This document shows positions 42,582 through 52,354 of a DNA stretch of 64,000 bases, piece by piece; the first letter of the stretch is position 1; each line of letters begins with the position of its first letter. The translations under genes and the position numbers were made by a program. The stretch is from Bradyrhizobium sp. CIAT3101 (lineage in GTDB: Bacteria; Pseudomonadota; Alphaproteobacteria; Rhizobiales; Xanthobacteraceae): contig NZ_CP121634.1 of assembly GCF_029714945.1 (NCBI RefSeq), positions 1,571,001 through 1,635,000 on the forward strand. The letters run 5' to 3'. Below the pieces are notes generated by a model. That model worked only from the letters and a program-made list of their open reading frames with translations, was not told the origin of the DNA and did no database searches.

Positions 42582-42768
42582 TGCGGGCTTGCCGAAACCA
42601 AAAGAACATGCGGTGTGCGTGCCTTTTGCGAATAATTCGCTAAACGGCGTGCGGTTGGCGAGCAAATCGTGGATCGTCAATACCTTGATCGTGATCGAGC
42701 GCAAACCGGTACGCTCCTTTTGCTGATCGCACTTCGGGGGCGGAGTGGCACGCCGAGGGAAGACGACG

Positions 42769-45408
42769 ATGAATATTGAACAATATACCGAGCGCTCGCG
42801 CGGTTTCATCCAATCCGCGCAGTCGCTGGCGATGCGCGAAGGTCATCAGCAGTTTTCCACTCTGCATCTGCTGAAGGTCCTGCTTGACGACAGCGAGGGT
42901 CTGGCTGGCGGTCTGATTGACCGCGCCGGCGGTAATTCCCGTGCAATCCTGAAGGCGACCGAGGACGCGCTCAACAAGGTGCCGAAAGTGTCTGGCGGCG
43001 GCGCCGGCCAGGTTTATCTTGCCCCCGAACTCGCGCGAGCCTTCGATGCAGCGGAAAAAGCAGCCGAAAAGGCCGGCGACAGCTTTGTCACGGTTGAGCG
43101 TCTCCTGCTCGGCCTCGCCATGGACAGGAATAGCGAGGCCGGCCAGCTACTGGCGAAGGGCGGCGTTACGGCGCAGAACCTAAATGCTGCGATCGAATCC
43201 CTGCGAAAGGGCCGCACCGCGGATTCCGCGACGGCCGAGAACGCCTATGACGCGCTAAAGAAATATGCCCGCGACCTGACCCAGGCTGCGCGCGACGGCA
43301 AGCTCGATCCGGTGATCGGCCGCGACGAGGAGATCCGCCGTACGATTCAAGTGCTGTCGCGCCGGACCAAGAACAATCCCGTCCTGATCGGTGAGCCCGG
43401 CGTCGGCAAGACCGCGATCGCCGAAGGGTTGGCGCTGCGCATCGTCAACGGCGACGTGCCGGAGAGCCTGCACGACAAGAAGCTGCTCGCGCTGGATCTT
43501 GGAGCGCTGATCGCCGGCGCGAAATACCGCGGTGAGTTCGAGGAGCGGCTGAAGTCCGTGCTGCAGGAAGTGACCGCGAGCGAAGGCAATTTCATCCTGT
43601 TCATCGACGAGATGCACACGCTGATCGGCGCCGGCAAGACCGACGGCGCAATGGATGCCTCCAACCTGTTGAAGCCCGCACTCGCACGCGGCGAACTGCA
43701 CTGCATCGGCGCCACTACGCTCGATGAGTACCAGAAGCATGTCGAGAAGGACGCGGCCCTCGCGCGGCGGTTCCAGCCGATCTTCGTCAGCGAGCCCTCG
43801 GTCGAGGACACCATTTCGATCCTGCGGGGTCTGAAGGACAAGTACGAGCAGCACCACGGTGTGCGTATCACCGATTCCGCGCTGGTGGCGGCTGCGATGC
43901 TGTCCCACCGCTATATCACAAACCGTTTCCTGCCAGACAAGGCGATCGACCTCATGGACGAGGCGGCGGCGCGGCTGAAGATGCAGGTCGATTCCAAGCC
44001 GGAAGAGCTGGACTCGCTCGACCGGGAAATTGTCCGGCTGAAGATCGAGCAGGAAGCCCTGAAGAGGGAGAGCGATCCCGGCTCTAAGACTCGGCTGCGG
44101 TCGCTGGAAAAGGAGCTCGCCGATCTCGAGGAGAAAGCTGCGGCGCTAACGGCGCGCTGGAGCGCGGAGAAGAGCAAGCTCGTGAACGCCCAGAAGCTGA
44201 AAGCGGAGCTCGATGGTTTGCGCGTCGAACTCGCCAACGCCCAGCGGCGCGGCGAATTCCAGAAGGCCGGCGAGCTGGCCTATGGCCGGATTCCGCAACT
44301 CGAGAAGCAGCTTGCCGAGATCGAGGCCCGTGAAGGCTCCGGCGAGATGGTGGAGGAGGCGGTCACCGCCAACCACATCGCGCAGGTGGTCTCGCGCTGG
44401 ACCGGCGTGCCCGTCGACAAGATGCTGGAGGGCGAGAAGGAGAAGCTCCTGAAGATGGAGGAGCAGCTCGGACAGCGTGTGGTTGGTCAGGCCGAGGCGG
44501 TGCATGCGGTCGCAACCGCCGTGCGCCGCTCACGGGCGGGCCTGCAAGATCCGAATCGGCCGACCGGCTCGTTCATGTTCCTGGGGCCTACCGGCGTCGG
44601 CAAGACCGAGCTGACCAAGGCGCTCGCGGAGTATCTGTTCGACGACGAGACTGCGATGGTCCGCCTCGACATGTCCGAGTACATGGAGAAGCATTCGGTG
44701 TCGCGACTGATCGGCGCGCCTCCGGGCTATGTCGGTTACGACGAGGGCGGCGCGCTCACCGAAGCGGTGCGGCGCCGGCCTTACCAGGTCGTGCTGTTCG
44801 ACGAGATCGAGAAAGCGCATCCGGACGTTTTCAACGTCCTGTTGCAGGTGCTCGACGACGGCCGCCTGACCGATGGCCAGGGCCGTACCGTCGATTTCCG
44901 CAACACGCTGATCATCATGACCTCCAACCTTGGTTCTGAGTTCCTGGTGAACCAGCCGGAGGGTGAGGATACGGGTGCGGTGCGCGAGCAAGTCATGGGC
45001 ATGGTGCGGGCGCATTTCAGGCCGGAATTCCTGAACCGCGTGGACGAGATCATCCTGTTCCACCGCCTGCAGCGGAGCGAGATGGGACGGATCGTCGAGA
45101 TCCAGTTCGCCCGGCTTCAAAAGCTACTGGACGATCGCAAGATCACGCTCGCGCTCGATGCGGACGCGAGGGATTGGCTCGCAGCGAAGGGCTGGGATCC
45201 CGCTTACGGCGCGCGGCCGCTGAAGCGGGTGATCCAAAAGTATCTGCAGGACCCCTTGGCGGAGATGATCCTAGCAGGCGAGGTGAAGGACGGCGACAAG
45301 GTCGCGATCTCGGCGGAAGGCAATGTCCTGACATTCAACGGCAAAGCGCCGCAGACGGCGGAAATAGCGCAGTTCAACGCGCCCTCTCCGAAACGACAGT
45401 TGCATTAA
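42769..45408 (+). CDS. clpB: ATP-dependent disaggregase ClpB
   Basis: An 879-residue ClpB, which extracts proteins from aggregates with the DnaK system. The Clp N-domain (residues 1-150) is followed by AAA-1 with Walker A GEPGVGKT near 208, a long M-domain coiled coil (about residues 400-530), and AAA-2 with Walker A GPTGVGKT near 605 and Walker [14 protein letters not shown]. The C-terminus carries [17 protein letters not shown]. The ATG at 42769 follows GAGGGAAG. Regulon palindromes lie 70 and 187 bases upstream. Together with dnaK, grpE and cbpA in this window it completes a disaggregation machine. Confidence 0.97.
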   Translation: MNIEQYTERSRGFIQSAQSLAMREGHQQFSTLHLLKVLLDDSEGLAGGLIDRAGGNSRAILKATEDALNKVPKVSGGGAGQVYLAPELARAFDAAEKAAEKAGDSFVTVERLLLGLAMDRNSEAGQLLAKGGVTAQNLNAAIESLRKGRTADSATAENAYDALKKYARDLTQAARDGKLDPVIGRDEEIRRTIQVLSRRTKNNPVLIGEPGVGKTAIAEGLALRIVNGDVPESLHDKKLLALDLGALIAGAKYRGEFEERLKSVLQEVTASEGNFILFIDEMHTLIGAGKTDGAMDASNLLKPALARGELHCIGATTLDEYQKHVEKDAALARRFQPIFVSEPSVEDTISILRGLKDKYEQHHGVRITDSALVAAAMLSHRYITNRFLPDKAIDLMDEAAARLKMQVDSKPEELDSLDREIVRLKIEQEALKRESDPGSKTRLRSLEKELADLEEKAAALTARWSAEKSKLVNAQKLKAELDGLRVELANAQRRGEFQKAGELAYGRIPQLEKQLAEIEAREGSGEMVEEAVTANHIAQVVSRWTGVPVDKMLEGEKEKLLKMEEQLGQRVVGQAEAVHAVATAVRRSRAGLQDPNRPTGSFMFLGPTGVGKTELTKALAEYLFDDETAMVRLDMSEYMEKHSVSRLIGAPPGYVGYDEGGALTEAVRRRPYQVVLFDEIEKAHPDVFNVLLQVLDDGRLTDGQGRTVDFRNTLIIMTSNLGSEFLVNQPEGEDTGAVREQVMGMVRAHFRPEFLNRVDEIILFHRLQRSEMGRIVEIQFARLQKLLDDRKITLALDADARDWLAAKGWDPAYGARPLKRVIQKYLQDPLAEMILAGEVKDGDKVAISAEGNVLTFNGKAPQTAEIAQFNAPSPKRQLH

Positions 45409-45535
45409 TTGGCTTGCCTGGATGCCGGCGCAGCACGCTGCACCGGGAAATATCAGACAAAAGCGGCCGGACGTTCGGCAACGAGGCAGGAATTGAGATC
45501 AGGCAGAGCACAGTAGACAGAAACTGAGGGATGAC

Positions 45536-45784
45536 ATGGCACAGCGTTGCAGACACCTGGCAGGAATTCACGACGTCGTTCCCCATTCCCTCGGGTGTGA
45601 AGAATGCCTGCAACTGGGCGATCCATGGCTGCACCTGCGCGTCTGCCGAACGTGCGGTCATGTCGGTTGCTGTGATCAGTCACCCAATCGACACGCGACG
45701 AAGCATTTTCATGCGACCGGCCACCCAATCATCGAAGCCTATGATCCGCCCGAAGGCTGGGGCTGGTGTTTGTTGATGAACTGA
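45536..45784 (+). CDS. UBP-type zinc finger protein
   Basis: An 82-residue protein that is one UBP/ZnF domain: CRHLAGIHDVVPHSLGCEECLQLGDPWLHLRVCRTCGHVGCCDQSPNRHATKHFHATGHP, with paired Cys/His ligands for zinc. In eukaryotes the fold binds the ubiquitin C-terminus; bacterial stand-alone versions are often encoded beside redox genes, and their role is unknown. A GAGGG site precedes the ATG. Confidence 0.87.
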   Translation: MAQRCRHLAGIHDVVPHSLGCEECLQLGDPWLHLRVCRTCGHVGCCDQSPNRHATKHFHATGHPIIEAYDPPEGWGWCLLMN

Positions 45785-45923
45785 TGTTTGACTTGTCAGA
45801 TCGGCCCACGCCGCAACTTGGTCCGATCCCTAGGTTTTATTGACGCGCTGCACGATCAGAGGCTCTGAGGCGTGGGCGACCCTTTCATGAGCAATCGATG
45901 CACGATGCTTTCCCCCGTCTACG

Positions 45924-45937
45924 TTGACGGCTGTCAA
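45924..45937. promoter_or_regulatory. FNR/FixK-type palindrome upstream of the aldehyde dehydrogenase
   Basis: TTGAC-GGCT-GTCAA, perfect inverted repeat, 62 bases before the ATG at 46000. Confidence 0.72.
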
Positions 45938-45999
45938 GGTGGAGCGTTGCTCGACGCGTCATCGTCAGCTGCGAAAGCCAACCTGCCAAGGAGATGGAC

Positions 46000-47574
46000 A
46001 TGGTCGCGCGCAGTGCCAACCGTGGTTCCGACCGACACGAAGCCAGAAGACCGGATGGCACCAGAATTCAAACGAGAGATCCGCAAGCTTATGATAAGTT
46101 GGAGCTGCTGCCGATCGCCGGGGACTGGCGCCATGGTCAGGCAGAGCGCAGGCTGGTCGACACGAATCCTTTTACCGGCGATGTCCTCCTCGAAATCAAG
46201 CAGGCCGATCGTCACGATCTTGATGCGGCGTTTGCAGCGGGTGCCAAGGCTCAGGTGGAGTGGGCTGCCTCAACACCGGCTGTGCGAGCGCAGGTATTTC
46301 GTCGCGCGGCAGACGTGATGGAAGCGCGCCGTGGCGAAATCGTCGACTGGCTGATCAGAGAATCCGGCAGCACGCGACTGAAGGCGAACCTTGAGTGGGA
46401 AGTGACGCATACGGTCATGCTGTGGGCGAGCTCGGTGCCCCATGCTGTCGAAAGCCGCTACATTCCGTCCGACATTCCGGGCAAGGAAAATCAGGTGCGG
46501 CGCAAGCCGGTCGGAGTGGTCGGGGCGATCAGTCCTTGGAACTGGCCGCTCCATCTCAGCAATCGCACTGTCGCGCCGGCGCTCGCGGTAGGAAATGCCG
46601 TTGTGGTGAAACCGGCGAGTGATACGCCGGTCACGGGCGGATTGCTGCTGGCCAAAATCTTCGAGGAGGCCGGTCTGCCGGCAGGGCTCCTGAGCGTCGT
46701 TGTGGGCGCCGGCAGCGAAATCGGCGACGCTTTCGTCAGTCATCCCGTTCCACGGGTCATTTCGTTCACCGGCTCGACGCCGGTCGGCCGCGGGATCGCG
46801 GAACTTGCGGCGAAGGCCCCGATCATCAAGCGCGTGGATCTGGAGCTCGGTGGCAATGCTCCCTTCGTTGTGCTCGCGGATGCCGACCTGGATCAGGCCG
46901 TTGAGGCCGCAGTGTTCGGCAAGTTTCTGCACCAGGGCCAGATCTGCATCGCTATTAACCGCATCATTGTCGAGGAGCCCGTCTATCACACGTTCGTCGA
47001 GCGCTTCACGGAGCGGGTGGCGAAATTGAAAACCGGCGATCCCCGCGATGGCGATACCATGATTGGTCCGATCATCAACAACTCGCAGCTTCAGAAGCTG
47101 ATGGAACGCGTTCGCCGTGCCGGCGACGACGGCTGCAAACAGGTACTTGGAGGCGAGCCGGACGGACTCGTGTTGCCGCCGCATGTCTTCGTAAACGTCA
47201 CTAACCGGATGGAGCTTGCCGCAGAAGAAATATTCGGCCCGGTGGCGCCGATCCTCCGGGTCGGCAGTGCCCAAGAAGCCTTGGCTGTGGCCAATGAAAC
47301 AAGTTTTGGATTGAGCGGCGCCGTATTCACGCGCGACGTGCACCGGGGCGTGCACTTTGCCCAGCGAATGCAGGTCGGTATGGCTCATGTCAATGATCAA
47401 CCCGTCATCGACTTGCCGACCTGTCCGTTTGGCGGCGAGAAGAATTCCGGCATTGGCCGATTCAATGGCTCTTGGGCGATCGAGGCTTTCACGACGGACC
47501 AGTGGCTGACCGCGCAACACGCGCCGCGGGGTTTTCCTTGGAATGCTTCCGCCGTGCAGGGGCCGTGGTCCTGA
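46000..47574 (+). CDS. NAD(P)-dependent aldehyde dehydrogenase
   Basis: A 524-residue aldehyde dehydrogenase resembling benzaldehyde/vanillin or succinate-semialdehyde types. Features are the coenzyme loop FTGSTPVGRGIAELAAKAP, the general-base Glu in LELGGNAPFVVL, and the nucleophilic Cys in FLHQGQICIAINRI. The C-terminal CPFGGEKNSGIGR is typical. Of two in-frame ATGs (45994, 46000), the second has the AAGGAG site at the right distance. The first 40 residues look family-unlike. The FAD oxidoreductase gene starts 12 bases after the stop, so they are an operon under the palindrome at 45924. Confidence 0.92.
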   Translation: MVARSANRGSDRHEARRPDGTRIQTRDPQAYDKLELLPIAGDWRHGQAERRLVDTNPFTGDVLLEIKQADRHDLDAAFAAGAKAQVEWAASTPAVRAQVFRRAADVMEARRGEIVDWLIRESGSTRLKANLEWEVTHTVMLWASSVPHAVESRYIPSDIPGKENQVRRKPVGVVGAISPWNWPLHLSNRTVAPALAVGNAVVVKPASDTPVTGGLLLAKIFEEAGLPAGLLSVVVGAGSEIGDAFVSHPVPRVISFTGSTPVGRGIAELAAKAPIIKRVDLELGGNAPFVVLADADLDQAVEAAVFGKFLHQGQICIAINRIIVEEPVYHTFVERFTERVAKLKTGDPRDGDTMIGPIINNSQLQKLMERVRRAGDDGCKQVLGGEPDGLVLPPHVFVNVTNRMELAAEEIFGPVAPILRVGSAQEALAVANETSFGLSGAVFTRDVHRGVHFAQRMQVGMAHVNDQPVIDLPTCPFGGEKNSGIGRFNGSWAIEAFTTDQWLTAQHAPRGFPWNASAVQGPWS

Positions 47575-47586
47575 AAGGCGCATAGG

Positions 47587-49335
47587 ATGGATGACCTATC
47601 CAACACGGTTGTCGCCGGTCTCCAGACGAGCGGCAACGGCATGCTTGAGTCCCGCCACGAACACATGTTTCCCAAGTTCGCGCCGGATGAGATCGATCGC
47701 ATGCGCCGGTTCGGCGAGATCAAGCATTATGACGTCAATCAATATCTATTCCGGACGGGTGAGAGTCCGGCGGGCATGTTCGTCATGATTTCTGGCCGGG
47801 TATCCATCGAAGCTCGCAACCGACCTGGTCGGACGGAGAAGATTCTGGAATTGGGTGCAGGCGAAATCATCGCCGAAGTCGCCCAACTCTCCGGTGGACC
47901 CGCCCTGGTCGATGCGCGTGCAACCGAGCCCGTTGAAGCGCTGCTTGTTCTGCCGGCGAGACTTCGCGCCTTGCTGATCGCCGATGTTCAACTCGGCGAG
48001 CGCATCATGCGCGCCCTTATTTTGCGACGGGTGTTCCTTATCGAGGCCGGCGCCGGCGGCCCTTGTCTCATCGGGCACGACGGCCATCCGGGAATGGTGC
48101 GTCTGCTGGAATTTTTAGCCCGCAATGCCTATCCGCACCAGGTGCTCGACCCCACCAAGGATCCGGATGCGCAAGCATTCTTGAAGCACTATCCTTGCAA
48201 GTCGGAAGAATTGCCGCTGGTGGTCTGTCCGAACGGGGCAATCCTGAAAAATCCGAGTGAAGCTGACTTGGGGCGGGCCCTGGGGATGGTGCCTCCGGAT
48301 CTCGAAGGGCGCCGATACGACGTGGCAATTGTCGGTGCCGGTCCAGGAGGGCTTGCGGCTGCCGTGTATGCGGCATCCGAGGGCTTGTCAGTCGGCGTCT
48401 TCGACGCACGGGCGTTCGGGGGACAGGCCGGTGCCAGCAGCTGTATCGAGAACTATCTGGGATTTCCGACGGGAATCTCAGGCCAGGCGCTAGCTGGGCG
48501 TGCCTATGTGCAGGCACAGAAGTTCGGTGTGGAGATGATCATCCCCGAGACGGTCACGAACCTTCGTTGTGAGCGCTATCCATTCGCGATCGAGCTTTCC
48601 GACGGTCGGAGCGTCACCGCGCTCACCGTTGTGATCGCGAGCGGCGCGCGCTATCGCAGGCCGAACATACGGAGCTTGGAGCATTTCGAGGGACGGGGAG
48701 TATGGTATTGGGCCTCCCCGATCGAGGCTCGTCTATGCCGAAACGAGGAGGTGGCGCTGGTCGGCGGAGGCAACTCCGCAGGGCAAGCGGCGGTGTTTTT
48801 AAGCCGCTATGCCAAGAAGGTATGGATGCTTGTGCGGGGATCCAGCCTGGCCGCGAGCATGTCGCAATATCTGATCGACAGGATCGCGGCGACGGAAAAT
48901 ATCGAGTTGCTCACCTGCACGGAGATCGTAGGGTTGTCGGGTAACGAGCAGGGCCAGCTCGAACGAATCCGCTGGCGCGACAGGACCGGCGCGGAAGTTG
49001 AGAAAGCAATTCGCAACGTCTTCATGTTCATCGGTGCGGACCCCGCAACAGAGTGGCTGAGCGGCTGCAACGTCAGCCGCGACAGCAAGGGGTTTGTGCG
49101 AACAGGCACGAACATACCCCCCGACGATCTCCTATCGGTTGACGGCGCGAGCGTGCCATCGCTCGAGTCGAACGTGGCTGGTGTGTTTGCAGTGGGTGAT
49201 GTTCGTTTCGGATCCGTCAAGCGCGTTGGCGCGGCGATCGGCGAGGGAGCCACCGTTGTACAGCAGATTCACGCTTTTCTCGAGACGGCGCAGACCAGCC
49301 GGAGCGAAGAGCCGGTGCACGCCGCCGCGGCATGA
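47587..49335 (+). CDS. cNMP-binding domain/thioredoxin-reductase-like FAD oxidoreductase without CxxC
   Basis: A 582-residue multi-domain protein. It has an N-terminal Crp-like cyclic-nucleotide-binding domain (about residues 25-145), a thioredoxin-fold linker (about 155-230, with HYPCKSEELPLVVCPNGAIL), and a thioredoxin-reductase-like FAD/NAD domain (about 240-560). The last part has VAIVGAGPGGLAAAVYAASEG for FAD, ALVGGGNSAGQAAVFLSRYAK for NAD(P)H, and VFAVGDVR. Where thioredoxin reductases carry CATC, this protein has WASP (in GVWYWASPIEA), so the redox disulfide is missing. Electrons must go elsewhere, perhaps to the thioredoxin-fold part. The architecture is known in proteobacteria. A 3' remnant of a second copy lies at 29245. 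Confidence 0.87.
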   Translation: MDDLSNTVVAGLQTSGNGMLESRHEHMFPKFAPDEIDRMRRFGEIKHYDVNQYLFRTGESPAGMFVMISGRVSIEARNRPGRTEKILELGAGEIIAEVAQLSGGPALVDARATEPVEALLVLPARLRALLIADVQLGERIMRALILRRVFLIEAGAGGPCLIGHDGHPGMVRLLEFLARNAYPHQVLDPTKDPDAQAFLKHYPCKSEELPLVVCPNGAILKNPSEADLGRALGMVPPDLEGRRYDVAIVGAGPGGLAAAVYAASEGLSVGVFDARAFGGQAGASSCIENYLGFPTGISGQALAGRAYVQAQKFGVEMIIPETVTNLRCERYPFAIELSDGRSVTALTVVIASGARYRRPNIRSLEHFEGRGVWYWASPIEARLCRNEEVALVGGGNSAGQAAVFLSRYAKKVWMLVRGSSLAASMSQYLIDRIAATENIELLTCTEIVGLSGNEQGQLERIRWRDRTGAEVEKAIRNVFMFIGADPATEWLSGCNVSRDSKGFVRTGTNIPPDDLLSVDGASVPSLESNVAGVFAVGDVRFGSVKRVGAAIGEGATVVQQIHAFLETAQTSRSEEPVHAAAA

Positions 49336-49374
49336 TAAGAGCTGCAAGCGGTTCGTGAAGAAGATCCCTCGTAT

Positions 49375-49388
49375 ATGACGCCTGTCAA
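49375..49388. promoter_or_regulatory. FNR/FixK-type palindrome upstream of the DUF1931 gene
   Basis: ATGAC-GCCT-GTCAA. It overlaps an in-frame ATG of the next gene, which argues that translation starts later, at 49423. The short spacing of 34 bases is unusual. Confidence 0.5.
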
Positions 49389-49422
49389 TGCGACTGGCGG
49401 CGATAAATGGCAAACCTATCCG

Positions 49423-49908
49423 ATGATCGCGCAACTTCCCCCCGACAAGATGCCGCCGCCGCGCCCGGTGGGCGCGAGGCAGTTCCAGCGACTGTTTCGC
49501 GGGGCGGCGGGTCTCCACTTGGATAAGGCTGACCTCAAGCGCTACGAGGAGTTCATCGATCACAGGATTTATCGACTATTACTGCGCGCCGAGGCCGACG
49601 CCAAAGCTGGCGGCGACGTCTTGATCGAGCCCTGGAATCTCCCTATCACCGCCGGGCTCCAGGAGTGCATCGAGCAATTCAGGAAAATGGATGAAACGAT
49701 AGAGCTGGCGCCGATTCTCGACCGTCTGGCTCATCGGCCGCCGTTGCATTTCAGCTATAGCGCCGAGACTGAAGCAATGCTGCCAGATCTTGCCGGGGGA
49801 CTTGGCGTCGCAGTCGCACGCGCATTGAAGATCATCGAGCCGGATTTGAAAAATCCGCAGACCGCGCAGTGGGAACTCGCCTCGCGGATCTTCGAGCTGC
49901 TGCTATAG
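49423..49908 (+). CDS. DUF1931 histone-fold-like protein
   Basis: A 161-residue protein of the DUF1931 family, bacterial proteins with a doubled histone fold. Characteristic segments are [75 protein letters not shown], and the C-terminal [18 protein letters not shown]. Whether members bind DNA in cells is uncertain. The frame is open from 49375, but the palindrome there and the family start favour 49423. It lies between the FAD oxidoreductase and aldo-keto reductase genes on the same strand. Confidence 0.8.
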   Translation: MIAQLPPDKMPPPRPVGARQFQRLFRGAAGLHLDKADLKRYEEFIDHRIYRLLLRAEADAKAGGDVLIEPWNLPITAGLQECIEQFRKMDETIELAPILDRLAHRPPLHFSYSAETEAMLPDLAGGLGVAVARALKIIEPDLKNPQTAQWELASRIFELLL

Positions 49909-50051
49909 CTCTCGCACCTAATCCTGCTGGAGTTCCACATCAATATCGGAGTCATCTGCCGGTGATTTGGTCTATCGAGCTCGGCAGTGGCGATGTTCAT
50001 TTTGGCGATATGAAGCTCAGTCCCGTTGTAGAAGACAAGGGAGTGCACCTT

Positions 50052-50903
50052 ATGACTCTGATGGAGACCAGCTGGACGATCGTGCTTCCTTCAGGTGAAC
50101 ATATTCCAAGGCTCGGCCAAGGGACTTGGCACATGGCCGAGAATGCGCTGAAGCGAACGGAGGAGGTCAACGCGCTACGTCTCGGCATCGATCTCGGCAT
50201 GACTCTGATCGATACGGCCGAAATGTATGCCGACGGCCGCGCCGAGCGTGTCGTCGGCGAGGCGATCAAGGGGCGGCGGGACGAGATATTTCTGGTGAGC
50301 AAGGTGCTACCTCAGAACGCCACGCGGCACGGTACGATCGCGGCCTGCAACCGAAGTCTGGCTCGGCTTGGGGTGGATGAGATCGACCTCTATCTGTTGC
50401 ATTGGCGGGGGGCGGTTCCGCTGGAAGAGACCGTCGATGCCTTCGAAACGCTGGTGGGCGCGGGCAAGATCCGAAACTGGGGCGTCAGCAATTTTGACGT
50501 CGCCGACATGCAGGAACTTGTCGACTTGCCCAACGGGGCAAACGTTGCGACCGATCAGGTGCTCTACAATCTCGCGCGCCGCGGTATCGAGTACGATCTC
50601 ATGCCTTTGTGCCAGCGCAGCGGCCTGCCGATCATGGCCTATTCGCCGATCGAGCAGGGTCGTGTGTTGCATCACGTCACGCTCAAGACGATTGCAGCGC
50701 GTCTCGGCGCAACACCGGCACAAGTGGCGCTGGCCTGGGTGCTGCGCCAAGACGGCGTATGTGCGATACCGCAATCGGGCAAGCCGGAGCATGTGCGCGA
50801 GAACCGTGGGGCGCTCGACGTCCGCCTAACGCCTCAGGATCTGGCCGAAATTGATGAAACCTTTCCTCCGCCGGATCGCAAGCAACCTTTAGCGACGCAC
50901 TGA
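50052..50903 (+). CDS. aldo/keto reductase
   Basis: A 283-residue NADPH-dependent aldo/keto reductase of the 2,5-diketo-gluconate reductase type. The catalytic tetrad is visible: Asp and Tyr in [11 protein letters not shown], Lys in FLVSKVLP, His in DLYLLHWRG. The C-terminal [21 protein letters not shown] is the coenzyme-binding loop. The ATG at 50052 has GGGAG at good distance. It probably detoxifies reactive aldehydes. The trxC gene follows 17 bases after its stop. Confidence 0.9.
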   Translation: MTLMETSWTIVLPSGEHIPRLGQGTWHMAENALKRTEEVNALRLGIDLGMTLIDTAEMYADGRAERVVGEAIKGRRDEIFLVSKVLPQNATRHGTIAACNRSLARLGVDEIDLYLLHWRGAVPLEETVDAFETLVGAGKIRNWGVSNFDVADMQELVDLPNGANVATDQVLYNLARRGIEYDLMPLCQRSGLPIMAYSPIEQGRVLHHVTLKTIAARLGATPAQVALAWVLRQDGVCAIPQSGKPEHVRENRGALDVRLTPQDLAEIDETFPPPDRKQPLATH

Positions 50904-50920
50904 TCGGGAGACATTGTGCC

Positions 50921-51382
50921 ATGAGCAAAGAGGCCCGCCACATCGTTTGCCCGCATTGTACGAGCACCAACCGTATTCCGGCCCAGAGAGATGCGCGCCA
51001 AGCGAAATGCGGACACTGTCGACAGCACCTTTTTACGGGACATCCGATGCCGGTTTCGGCCGGCAGCTTTGCCACGCACATCCAGCGCAACGAAATTCCG
51101 GTTGTGGTCGATTTTTGGGCCGCATGGTGCGGGCCTTGCAAGGCGATGGCGCCGGCTTTCGAGCGCGCCGCCGGCGAGTTCGAACCCGAGCTTCGCTTCC
51201 TGAAGGTTGACACCGAGGCGGAAGCAGAGCTGGCGGCCCGCTACAACATTCGAAGCATTCCGACCCTGATGCTATTCCGCAGAGGAAATGTTGTCGCTCA
51301 ACGCGCCGGCGCCGTGGGCGTCGAGGCTTTGCGCGACTGGTTGCGCCAGCACGCGCTTTCAGCCGCGCCTGCAGCCTCATGA
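50921..51382 (+). CDS. trxC: thioredoxin 2 (TrxC)
   Basis: A 153-residue thioredoxin 2. The N-terminal zinc-binding part has two CxxC pairs (IVCPHCTS and AKCGHCRQ), and the thioredoxin domain has the active site FWAAWCGPCKAMAP. The cis-proline strand IRSIPTLMLFRRG is intact. TrxC is usually induced by oxidants and reduces disulfides in the cytoplasm. It is 17 bases after the aldo/keto reductase gene, likely in one operon with it. Confidence 0.93.
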   Translation: MSKEARHIVCPHCTSTNRIPAQRDARQAKCGHCRQHLFTGHPMPVSAGSFATHIQRNEIPVVVDFWAAWCGPCKAMAPAFERAAGEFEPELRFLKVDTEAEAELAARYNIRSIPTLMLFRRGNVVAQRAGAVGVEALRDWLRQHALSAAPAAS

Positions 51383-51505
51383 ATTAGAACAGAGTGCCTT
51401 CACGGCAGCCTATCTGTATTGACCGTAGTGTCCTAGTACGAATTTTGAAGTGCACTAATAACGTTGCCTCAGTTTAGCGTCCTCTTTCGTGCACTAAGGA
51501 TCAAA

Positions 51506-51910
51506 ATGATGATGTCAATGTTTGCAACGTGGCTCTACGTAAGTTCCAGTTTGCTTGAGCAGAATGCTGACACAGAGATCGCCAACATTCGAAGCACCGC
51601 GGAAGCTCGAAATCCCGAACTTGGGCTGACTGGTGTTTTGCTGTTTTCCGGTCACCATTTTGCTCAGTTCCTCGAAGGTGCAGAGACTAACCTCCATATC
51701 ATAAAGGCTTCGATTTGTAGCGATGACAGGCATACGAGCCTTGTGACGTTGCAGACAGAGCCCGTCAAAAAAAGAAGATACGGGCGTTGGGCATTGGCTT
51801 ATTCGGGCTGGGCCACGCATATTGACGGGGTCCTTGCTGACGCTTTGCGGACAAACGACCGGCGAAAATTGTTGCGTTACATGGACGAGTTTGTAGCGGG
51901 GCGTCGCTGA
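51506..51910 (+). CDS. BLUF-domain blue-light photoreceptor
   Basis: A 134-residue single-domain BLUF protein. The flavin-switch residues are in place: Tyr11 in TWLYVSSS, Asn36 in EARNPELGLTGVLLFSG, and Gln54 in HHFAQFLEGAE. BLUF proteins bind FAD and change hydrogen bonding on blue light; a single-domain type must act through a partner. The ATG at 51506 has an AAGGA site. There is no palindrome close by. Light input in a low-oxygen island would fit a phototrophic or surface-living ancestor, but that is speculation. Confidence 0.85.
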   Translation: MMMSMFATWLYVSSSLLEQNADTEIANIRSTAEARNPELGLTGVLLFSGHHFAQFLEGAETNLHIIKASICSDDRHTSLVTLQTEPVKKRRYGRWALAYSGWATHIDGVLADALRTNDRRKLLRYMDEFVAGRR

Positions 51911-51932
51911 AGAAGGAGACTGCCCACCTTAG

Positions 51933-52313
51933 CTATCCGCCCGCGGTCTGCGTCGGGCTGATTGCGTGTTCTTTCCAGAATCGATACGCGCGGTTGAAGC
52001 CGGCCATCTGAGGCGTTTTCTGATCCGGAAAGGCAATGTCAAACCGCGTGATAGCCAAATGAATGGCAATCCCGACCTGCGCCGTGCGTATGACGATACT
52101 CTCTGTTCGCCGACTCTCGCCGGTCCGATCGAGGACCGTGCCACGTGCGAGCCACTGGGCAATGGTCTCGACGCCCGCTGAACAGGTTTCCGACGCGCAC
52201 AGGGCGGCGTTGTCGATGGCCGAGAGCATTCCGTAGGCAGCAGCGGCCAGGGTCGCTGCGCACTCGAAATCGCCGCGATGGAAATGGTCCATGGCTGCGT
52301 GTATTTGGCGCAT
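51933..52313 (-). CDS. conserved hypothetical protein
   Basis: A 126-residue soluble protein beginning MRQIHAAMDHFHRGDFECAATLAAAAYGML, a pattern I have seen in rhizobial hypothetical proteins (a helical repeat-like start, HxHRGDFECAxTLA). The remainder is helical, with FDIAFPDQKTPQMAG near the end. Function unknown. Confidence 0.6.
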   Translation of the reverse strand: MRQIHAAMDHFHRGDFECAATLAAAAYGMLSAIDNAALCASETCSAGVETIAQWLARGTVLDRTGESRRTESIVIRTAQVGIAIHLAITRFDIAFPDQKTPQMAGFNRAYRFWKEHAISPTQTAGG

Positions 52314-52354
52314 CGAAGCGTATCTGACGGAGGTTTGGATGAAAGGCAGACTGA

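Noticed and set aside
42685..42698. TTGAT-CGTG-ATCGA as a full regulon site for clpB
   Set aside because: The right arm deviates from the core, so it was mentioned only as a possible helper of the copy at 42568.
46270..47583. Long open frame (437 codons) antisense to the aldehyde dehydrogenase
   Set aside because: A shadow of the dehydrogenase gene; composition is Arg/His-rich with no recognisable domain.
47729..47742. A further palindrome match, ATGAC-GTCA-ATCAA
   Set aside because: It lies inside the coding sequence of the cNMP-FAD oxidoreductase about 140 bases after the start and encodes conserved-looking residues; one such match in coding DNA is expected by chance.
47587..49335. Annotation as ordinary thioredoxin reductase (trxB)
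   Set aside because: The CxxC active site is absent (WASP instead) and an extra cNMP-binding domain is fused, so the symbol is not justified.
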